Positions 58,435 to 64,000 of a stretch of 64,000 nt of DNA are shown one piece after another. Each line of letters begins with the position of its first letter. Position 1 is the first letter of the stretch. The stretch is from NCBI GenBank assembly GCA_012517765.1, contig JAAYUI010000010.1, forward strand, positions 1 to 64,000. Reading direction: 5' to 3'. Below the pieces are notes generated by a model. The model searched no databases. It saw only the letters and a program-made list of their open reading frames with translations, and was not told the DNA's origin. Both the position numbers and the translations under genes were made by a program. The DNA is from Caldisericales bacterium. GTDB lineage: Bacteria; Caldisericota; Caldisericia; JAAYUI01.

Positions 58435-59337
58435 GTGGTGACCATGCTCCTTGACTGGGTTTTCTGCCCCTACAACTCAAAAGGTGCTTTTGCCAGAGAG
58501 GCCGAGGCTTGTTTTGATCTGGTTTTGCGCAGATGGGACATAACACAAATCAGGGACGCCTCAATCTCGTTGTTGCCAAAACATATTGCCGGTTGCATAA
58601 AATCAGTAAGATCAAACAACGAAAGAAAAGAAACCCAGGGTGCCAAACCATGTTTTTTCCTCGAGGGTGAAGAACTCCCATGCTACCAGAATATCCATGA
58701 TTTTTTTGCAGCAATAGAACAAAGAAACATGGCAAGGAGCAGAGAACCTGTCATCAACGAACTATTTGTCCACCCAAGACTCCCATGGGAGAGAAGGGAC
58801 CAGCACGTTCTTGTGTTGCCTGTCACAGCAAAAGATATTGCAGGATACGGTCTTCCAACACCAAGTATGAAGGAGGATGTCAGGTTTGGTGATATTGGAA
58901 ATCCGGAAACACTCGAATTCATGACGCTTGCGACCAGGAATTATGGCAAAATGATGTCCATTGCTTTTATTGGTTCTGATGTTGCCGGGTATATAACGCA
59001 TGTACCAAAACCTCTGGCCAACAGAATGGGCTGCAAGTTTGTGGACGAAATACAGGACAAGGGCGTCATGCAAATTATCGACCTTTACGTGTATCCGCAA
59101 TTTAGGGGAGGTGGCGTTGAAAAATCACTGATTGGCAACCTTGCAGAATTTTGCAGAAAAAACAGACATCAAAAGATAGAAGTCTACACACTGGAGACAT
59201 CTGTGGAAGATTATATGCCATCAACCGGCCACTCGGCGATGTATGATGGTTCAGGGTTCAAGACAAAAAAATCTATAAAACAGAAAAACCAGGAAAACAA
59301 AGAATATGACTTTGTCCTGATGACCATGGAGACCTGA
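58435..59337 (+). CDS. GNAT-family acetyltransferase-like protein with N-terminal extension
   Basis: A 300-residue protein. The last 110 residues show a GNAT acyl-CoA binding core: IIDLYVYPQFRGGGVEKSLIGNL (the R-G-G-G pyrophosphate loop), KIEVYTLE, and an aromatic end YDGSGFKTKK. The first 170 residues are not recognised and contain cysteines (FCPYNSKG, AGCIKS, LPCYQN). GTG 58435 may be replaced by ATG 58444; no clear Shine-Dalgarno. Directly followed by a zincin gene with no gap. Confidence 0.7.
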   Translation: MVTMLLDWVFCPYNSKGAFAREAEACFDLVLRRWDITQIRDASISLLPKHIAGCIKSVRSNNERKETQGAKPCFFLEGEELPCYQNIHDFFAAIEQRNMARSREPVINELFVHPRLPWERRDQHVLVLPVTAKDIAGYGLPTPSMKEDVRFGDIGNPETLEFMTLATRNYGKMMSIAFIGSDVAGYITHVPKPLANRMGCKFVDEIQDKGVMQIIDLYVYPQFRGGGVEKSLIGNLAEFCRKNRHQKIEVYTLETSVEDYMPSTGHSAMYDGSGFKTKKSIKQKNQENKEYDFVLMTMET

Positions 59338-59718
59338 GTGGAACGTGAAGAATTTGACCTGATTGTCGAACAATGCTGGAATGAACTGCCAGAAGAATGG
59401 AAAAAAGAACTTGAGGAAGCAAACATCTCCTACGAGATAATCGACCTGGCAACAAATGAAATCGCGGCAAAAGCCGGAACGAGTCCGTGGAACCTGCTGG
59501 GATTATTTTCCGGGGTCCCAAAAACAGTCAGGCACAAGGGTTTTGAGCCAATGGCTTTTCCTGACAGGATAACTGTTTTCAGGTTGCCAATCATGTCAAG
59601 AGTTTTTGACATTGAAAATCTCAGGAAGACGATAAAACATGTCCTGTATCACGAAATAGGGCACTACTTCGGTCTGTCAGAGGACGAGCTCAGGCAGGCC
59701 CAGGGCGACCCGCTGTAA
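59338..59718 (+). CDS. Minimal zincin-type metallopeptidase (HEIGHYFG)
   Basis: A 126-residue protein of the short metallopeptidase family (Zincin_1, PF06262-like). Zinc motif YHEIGHYFGLSEDEL (HExxHxxGxxxxE). The opening EEFDLIVEQCWNELPEEW is typical of the family. GTG 59338 begins one nucleotide after the upstream stop codon TGA. Its 3' end overlaps the convergent helicase gene by 29 nt. Substrate unknown. Confidence 0.85.
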   Translation: MEREEFDLIVEQCWNELPEEWKKELEEANISYEIIDLATNEIAAKAGTSPWNLLGLFSGVPKTVRHKGFEPMAFPDRITVFRLPIMSRVFDIENLRKTIKHVLYHEIGHYFGLSEDELRQAQGDPL

Positions 59719-61966
59719 GCATTTTTAAAAGTCTTATTGTCTGGAGCTTGGTTCCCAATTCTGAATCGCCGGCAGGACCAACGCATGATGGGCAACCATT
59801 CTCGCACGGGCACTTCTGGAGCGTGTCAAGTGCAAGCATAAGCGGTGATATTCCCATATCAAGCATGTGTTCCGAAAGACCAACCCCTCCAGCCACTCTC
59901 TCATAGATGAAAACCGTCGGCGCCTCAAAATGGGGTGATTTTACCTCAACATACATCCCCAAATCCCTGGGGTCACACATGAGTGGCAACGGCATGATTC
60001 CAATAAGAATATTTCCAAGCCCCTTTAATGCCTTCTCAAGGTCATTTTTCGAGAATTCCGAAACAACCTTCTCGCCAACAGTCACCCACCATGACATGGT
60101 GTCCATAGACATTTCCGGAAGGTGTACTTCACCATAGCCAAGGTTCTGGTGCGTGGTCAGCTGGATTTTTTTAAACACTGTCGTCAATGCAGTTACAGTG
60201 ACCTCGCCCGCACCAAGCTTGCAGTTTCCAATGTCATTATTTTCAGCTTCCGAGAGTACTCTGAGGCTGATCTGCAAATTTGCGTCTGTATACCAATCAA
60301 CCGGAACTTTTCTGACAAAAGCTTTTCTCTCCTTGAAGTCAAGCCGATCAACATGATATGTGACCCCGTCGTGCATGTAGATTGCCTGGTCATGCACAAG
60401 CATTGGTGCAGAAAACAAATCTATTTCACCAATGGTTCTGACGTGTGGTGAACCTGTGACATCGATTATGGCAACATTCCCTTCGGTTGCATTCCTGAGA
60501 GATATTTCATCAGCAGGGTAAGAATCTGTCATCCAGAACCATCTCCCCTGGTCGTGATTGACTATCCCCTCCTTTTCAAAATGCGAAAGAACCGGCCCAA
60601 TCTCCGCCCTGCCAAATGATTCTCCATCCACAAAAGGAAGCTCGAATGCCGCACACTTCACATGGGAGACCATAATGTAGAGGTTGTCAGGGTTTACTAA
60701 CCCTGATTCCGGAGGTGTCGATAACAGATAGTCAGGGTTCTGGGCTATATACTGATCAAGTGGGTTACCAGATAGTACCAGAATGCCAAGGCTGGTCTGC
60801 TGTTTTCTCCCAGCCCTGCCAGCCTGCTGCCTCATGCTTGCTATTGTGCCTGGGTAGCCAACCATTACTGATGCTTCAAGTCTTCCTATGTCTATCCCAA
60901 GCTCAAGGGCATTGGTTGAAACAACACCCATTATTTTGCCTTCTCTCAGTCCTTTTTCAATCTCCCTGCGCTCAAGGGGCAGATATCCACCCCTGTAGCC
61001 CCTGATTGAATCAGGACTAAATCCAGCCCTTGCAGCGTGGTCCTTCAGGAGTTTCAGGACGTTCTCGACAGTGGTCCTTGCCCTTGCAAAAACAATGGTT
61101 TGTATACCAGACTGGACAAGCTGGGAGGCAAACCGCTCTGCTTCAAAAATAGAGGATTTGCGCAAACCAAGCTGCTTGTCGACAACCGGTGGATTGTACA
61201 CCACAAAATATTTATCACCGCTTGGAGAACCATCCTCGGTTATTGCCTCAACATCGCCCTCGATAATTCTGGATGCAAGATCGGCAGGGTTTGCAATTGT
61301 TGCCGAAGACATGATGAAAGTTGGGTGGCTCCCGTAAAAAGCGCAAATTCTATTTAATCTTCTTATAACATTCGCCATGTGCGAACCAAAAACACCCCTG
61401 TACTGGTGGAGCTCATCGATGACAACATACTTCAGGTTCTCAAAAAGGTGCACCCATTTTGTGTGGTGTGGCAAAATTCCTGCGTGGAGCATGTCCGGGT
61501 TCGTAAGGATTATGGAGCCTTCTACTTTGAGGATTTTTCTTTTGCCCACATCGGTGTCACCGTCATAAGTGTGAAATTTTACACCAAGTCCTGTTGCTTC
61601 AACTAGCTCCGAAAGCCCGGTTTGCTGGTCGAATGAAAGCGCCTTGGTTGGAAAAAGGTAAATCGCCCTTGCTGCTGGGTCTTTGGAGATCGCAGACAAA
61701 ACTGGAACATTGTAGCAGAGGGTCTTTCCGGAGGCAGTCGGTGTCGCCACAACAACATTTTTGCCGGACAAAACACTTTCAATAGCTTCTGACTGGTGCG
61801 AATAGAGTTTTTCGATACCAATTTTTCTGAGGCCAGCCGAAACAGTTTCGGGCACACAAAGCGGAATGTCTGAAAAAGTCCCTTTTCTTCCCTCAAAATG
61901 TATCAGGGTCAACTCTTTTCCGGACTCATTCCTGTAAATCTGGGAGACAATCTCTTCTATGGACAC
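59690..61966 (-). CDS. DEAD/DEAH-box helicase with C-terminal DUF1998 zinc site (MrfA/YprA-like)
   Basis: A 758-residue superfamily 2 helicase. Q-motif region YSHQSEAIES, Walker A in VVATPTASGKT (GK at 80-81), DExH as VVIDELHQY, SSATIANP, VVSTNALELGIDIG and QQAGRAGRK in the second helicase domain. C-terminal DUF1998 ends with CPCENGCPSC, the four-cysteine site of MrfA-type DNA repair helicases. Size matches B. subtilis MrfA. GTG at 61966 is leaderless (promoter 61973-62001); TTG at 61912 is a possible alternative. Confidence 0.88.
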   Translation of the reverse strand: MSIEEIVSQIYRNESGKELTLIHFEGRKGTFSDIPLCVPETVSAGLRKIGIEKLYSHQSEAIESVLSGKNVVVATPTASGKTLCYNVPVLSAISKDPAARAIYLFPTKALSFDQQTGLSELVEATGLGVKFHTYDGDTDVGKRKILKVEGSIILTNPDMLHAGILPHHTKWVHLFENLKYVVIDELHQYRGVFGSHMANVIRRLNRICAFYGSHPTFIMSSATIANPADLASRIIEGDVEAITEDGSPSGDKYFVVYNPPVVDKQLGLRKSSIFEAERFASQLVQSGIQTIVFARARTTVENVLKLLKDHAARAGFSPDSIRGYRGGYLPLERREIEKGLREGKIMGVVSTNALELGIDIGRLEASVMVGYPGTIASMRQQAGRAGRKQQTSLGILVLSGNPLDQYIAQNPDYLLSTPPESGLVNPDNLYIMVSHVKCAAFELPFVDGESFGRAEIGPVLSHFEKEGIVNHDQGRWFWMTDSYPADEISLRNATEGNVAIIDVTGSPHVRTIGEIDLFSAPMLVHDQAIYMHDGVTYHVDRLDFKERKAFVRKVPVDWYTDANLQISLRVLSEAENNDIGNCKLGAGEVTVTALTTVFKKIQLTTHQNLGYGEVHLPEMSMDTMSWWVTVGEKVVSEFSKNDLEKALKGLGNILIGIMPLPLMCDPRDLGMYVEVKSPHFEAPTVFIYERVAGGVGLSEHMLDMGISPLMLALDTLQKCPCENGCPSCVGPAGDSELGTKLQTIRLLKMLTAGRPGPA

Positions 61967-61972
61967 GGGTGA

Positions 61973-62001
61973 ATTCTAGAACAAGCAAAACCGCATGTCA
62001 A
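61973..62001 (-). promoter_or_regulatory. Promoter of the helicase gene (leaderless start)
   Basis: Minus strand TTGACA (61996-62001), 17-nt spacer, TAGAAT (61973-61978), 6 nt to the GTG. Near-consensus; strongest of the leaderless set. Confidence 0.65.
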
Positions 62002-62031
62002 CGAACAGGAGGATTTAACTTGTCTTCTCTA

Positions 62032-62059
62032 TTTACATTTAAGGGTTTTGCAATAAAAT
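62032..62059 (+). promoter_or_regulatory. Promoter of ribosomal protein S1 gene
   Basis: TTTACA (62032-62037), 16-nt spacer, TAAAAT (62054-62059). Leader about 38 nt with GAGGTGA before the start codons. Confidence 0.6.
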
Positions 62060-62103
62060 CAGTCACTAGTGTCCAATGATGGGCGCAATATACGATGAGG
62101 TGA

Positions 62104-63420
62104 ATGATGGTAGTCTTTGAGTTCGATGAAGAAACGGGAAAAGCCGTGGAGCAACCCCAGGAGAAAAAAGAAGTCCAGCCAGAAGTAAAATCTGAGTCAT
62201 CCAAGCTGGAAAAAGCTGTCAACGACTTCGAAATGAAGTCTGTCAAAAGAGGGCAGCTTGTAAACGCGACAGTAGTGAAAGTCACGTCTGATGGTCTCCT
62301 GGTTGATGTCGGCCAGAAGTCGGAGGGATTTATCCCCAGGGCAGAGGCATCTACAAGAGACGACGTGGATCTAGTGTCCACGTTCAAAACAGGAGACGTG
62401 ATCCAGTGCCGCGTTGTCAAGATTGGCGATGACGATGGCATGATAATACTCTCCAAAAAGCGTGCCGATTTCGAGCTTGTCTGGGACAGGCTCAAAGAGG
62501 CAAAGGACAACAAGGAAATCCTCACAACGGTCGCCACAAAGGCCGTCAAGGGTGGACTTCTTGTTGATGTCGGCGTACCGGCTTTTGTACCGAGATCACA
62601 GATTGACCTTAACCGCAATGCCGATCCGACAAAGTGGGTTGGCAAGGAACTCAAAGTCAGGATTATAGAGGTTGACCGTCCGACAAGACGTGTCGTCTGC
62701 TCCCAGAAGGAAGTCCTGGAAGAGGACCGCGAAAGAAGGCGTGAAGAATTCATCTCCAACCTCAAGGTTGGAGAAATCTATGAAGGCACAGTTGTTGGCC
62801 TCGTGGAATTCGGCGCTTTTGTTGACCTCGGCGAAGGCGTGGAAGGACTTATTCACCTTTCAGAGCTTTCCTGGGGCGGAAGAAAGACCCCGCAGCAGGT
62901 GCTCAAGAAACGCCAGAAAGTCAACGTCAAAGTCATCAAGATCGCTGGAGAAGAGGGCAGAATAAGTCTTTCTCTCAGGCAGGCACAGCCACATCCATGG
63001 GAACTTGTCCCGTACAAATACTCTGTTGGTGACGTTGTCGAAGGCACAATAACCAGACTGCTGAAGTTTGGCGCTGTTGTAGAGCTTGAAGAAGGTGTCT
63101 CGGGTCTTCTCCACATCTCCCAGGTTTCAAACCACAGGGTCGAGAGGATAGACACTGAAATCAAGGAAGGCCAGACAGTCCAGTGCAAGATTCTCGAAAT
63201 CAGGGTCCCCGACCGCAAGATAAGGCTTTCCATCAAGGCAACGCTCCCCGAGGAACCAAGGCCGGAGCGCCAGCCAAGGAAACGCTTTAACGCTTATGAA
63301 GACGAAGAAGAACAGTACCTCAGGGAATTCGCCCAGGAATCGGCAGATCCGTCCGTAAGACTCATCTCGGAGAACGACCTCGAGAGGGAAAACCGCGAAG
63401 TCTTCAACGTCAACGAGTGA
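62104..63420 (+). CDS. rpsA: 30S ribosomal protein S1-like (four S1 domains)
   Basis: A 438-residue RNA-binding protein that helps the 30S subunit bind mRNA. Four S1 OB-fold repeats: about 48-118 (VKRGQLVNATVVKVTSDGLL), 135-205 (TKAVKGGLLVDVG), 217-285 (VGEIYEGTVVGLVEFGAFVDLG) and 302-372 (VGDVVEGTITRLLKFGAVVEL). The number is that of Gram-positive-type and many non-proteobacterial S1 proteins (E. coli has six). Acidic N- and C-terminal tails. Start ATG 62104 or 62107. In a genome with leaderless mRNAs its role would concern the leadered ones. Confidence 0.93.
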   Translation: MMVVFEFDEETGKAVEQPQEKKEVQPEVKSESSKLEKAVNDFEMKSVKRGQLVNATVVKVTSDGLLVDVGQKSEGFIPRAEASTRDDVDLVSTFKTGDVIQCRVVKIGDDDGMIILSKKRADFELVWDRLKEAKDNKEILTTVATKAVKGGLLVDVGVPAFVPRSQIDLNRNADPTKWVGKELKVRIIEVDRPTRRVVCSQKEVLEEDRERRREEFISNLKVGEIYEGTVVGLVEFGAFVDLGEGVEGLIHLSELSWGGRKTPQQVLKKRQKVNVKVIKIAGEEGRISLSLRQAQPHPWELVPYKYSVGDVVEGTITRLLKFGAVVELEEGVSGLLHISQVSNHRVERIDTEIKEGQTVQCKILEIRVPDRKIRLSIKATLPEEPRPERQPRKRFNAYEDEEEQYLREFAQESADPSVRLISENDLERENREVFNVNE

Positions 63421-63456
63421 TATAGATACCCAAATAAACAAGGAGAAATTCAAAAA

Positions 63457-64000
63457 ATGAAAAAATACTTGGCAATAGTAGCCATTTTGGCACTTGGAAT
63501 CACCTTCATGGCCGCTTGCGGTTCAAAAAATGAAGAGACCACCCCAGCTGATCAGGGAACAACCACTGACCAGTACAACACCGACAATCAGACAACCGAC
63601 CAGACCACAACAACCCCGACTGACAACGCAACCGACAAGACTGGCACAGAAACCCCGGCAGAGGGAGAGAGCAAAGACATGGGAACAACAAATACTGATC
63701 TTGGAAAGACCATTGTATTCGAAACTAATTATGGCATCTTTGAAATCGCCCTTTACAGCGATGCCCCGATAGCATCAAAGAACCTCATTGACAAAGCAAA
63801 TTCCGGCTTCTACAACGGGCTCACCTTCCACCGTGTTGTAAAAGGTTTCGTCATCCAGGGCGGCGACCCGCTTGGAAACGGCACCGGCGGCAACACAATG
63901 GGCCTTGATCCAAGGGGACTCCACCAGAGCAAGAGGGGAACGATCTCCATGGCATCTGCCAATATTGAAGTAAATCAGTCCGATGCACAATTCTTTATTA
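63457..64000 (+). CDS. Cyclophilin-type peptidyl-prolyl isomerase lipoprotein (cut by window end)
   Basis: Starts at ATG 63457 after AAGGAGA and runs past the window. Signal and lipobox [21 protein letters not shown] give a lipoprotein. A 60-residue linker of T, D, N, Q and P follows, then a cyclophilin domain: [32 protein letters not shown] and GTISMAS with SDAQFFI. It catalyses proline isomerisation in exported proteins, acting outside the inner membrane. Close to rpsA and probably downstream of it. Confidence 0.93.
   Translation, partial: MKKYLAIVAILALGITFMAACGSKNEETTPADQGTTTDQYNTDNQTTDQTTTTPTDNATDKTGTETPAEGESKDMGTTNTDLGKTIVFETNYGIFEIALYSDAPIASKNLIDKANSGFYNGLTFHRVVKGFVIQGGDPLGNGTGGNTMGLDPRGLHQSKRGTISMASANIEVNQSDAQFFI

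Overview
Host. The window is about 45% GC and reads as a chromosomal segment of a Gram-negative-type bacterium with an anaerobic or respiratory lifestyle. Support comes from a System I cytochrome c maturation operon, several lipobox lipoproteins, very large Sec-dependent surface proteins, a 2Fe/4Fe-type ferredoxin, a 2-hydroxyacyl-CoA dehydratase-type radical/Fe-S system, and thiolase plus hydroxybutyryl-CoA dehydrogenase. Endonuclease IV is of the archaeal type, and CcmE carries the CxxxY heme-binding variant known from archaea and sulfate reducers. I cannot assign a phylum from sequence alone; an uncultivated or poorly sampled lineage is an inference. Layout 1-20.6 kb: a clipped IS1595-type transposase, tRNA-His, a CIRCE-controlled grpE-dnaK-dnaJ-nfo chaperone/repair operon, a secreted C39-like/FN3 protein, then an operon of a SAM methyltransferase and three 2-hydroxyacyl-CoA dehydratase-like proteins (one fused to its ATPase activase). 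This operon sits behind a structured leader whose last hairpin hides the ribosome binding site. After it come two unknown proteins and ccmABCDEF on the minus strand. Layout 20.6-45.5 kb: thiolase-hbd; a giant HExxH/DUF11 surface protein; a ferredoxin; two CYTH proteins; a tightly coupled five-gene operon (polyprenyl synthase, PduL, a membrane protein resembling a dead M48 protease, a tandem BMC-domain-like protein, a HIT protein); DUF4388 proteins; tdh-kbl for threonine catabolism; a giant surface protein with 7+7 propeller-type repeats; and a stalk-domain secreted protein. Layout 45.5-64 kb: a MagIII-like DNA glycosylase, a VOC protein, a comB-FAD oxidase-FeS subunit-lipoprotein-aldehyde dehydrogenase operon, a DUF4388-cysS pair, an rlmB homologue with a long FG/YG-repeat arm, a hydroxyacid dehydrogenase, a GNAT protein, a zincin, an MrfA-like helicase, ribosomal protein S1, and a cyclophilin lipoprotein cut by the window end. 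Cross-cutting signal: many operon-leading genes have a good sigma70 promoter whose -10 box ends only 6-8 nt before the start codon and have no Shine-Dalgarno, so they are probably leaderless mRNAs. Operon-internal genes use strong AGGAGG sites. The most interesting candidates for a new system are the riboswitch-like leader with the methyltransferase/double-cubane operon, and the PduL-BMC operon.
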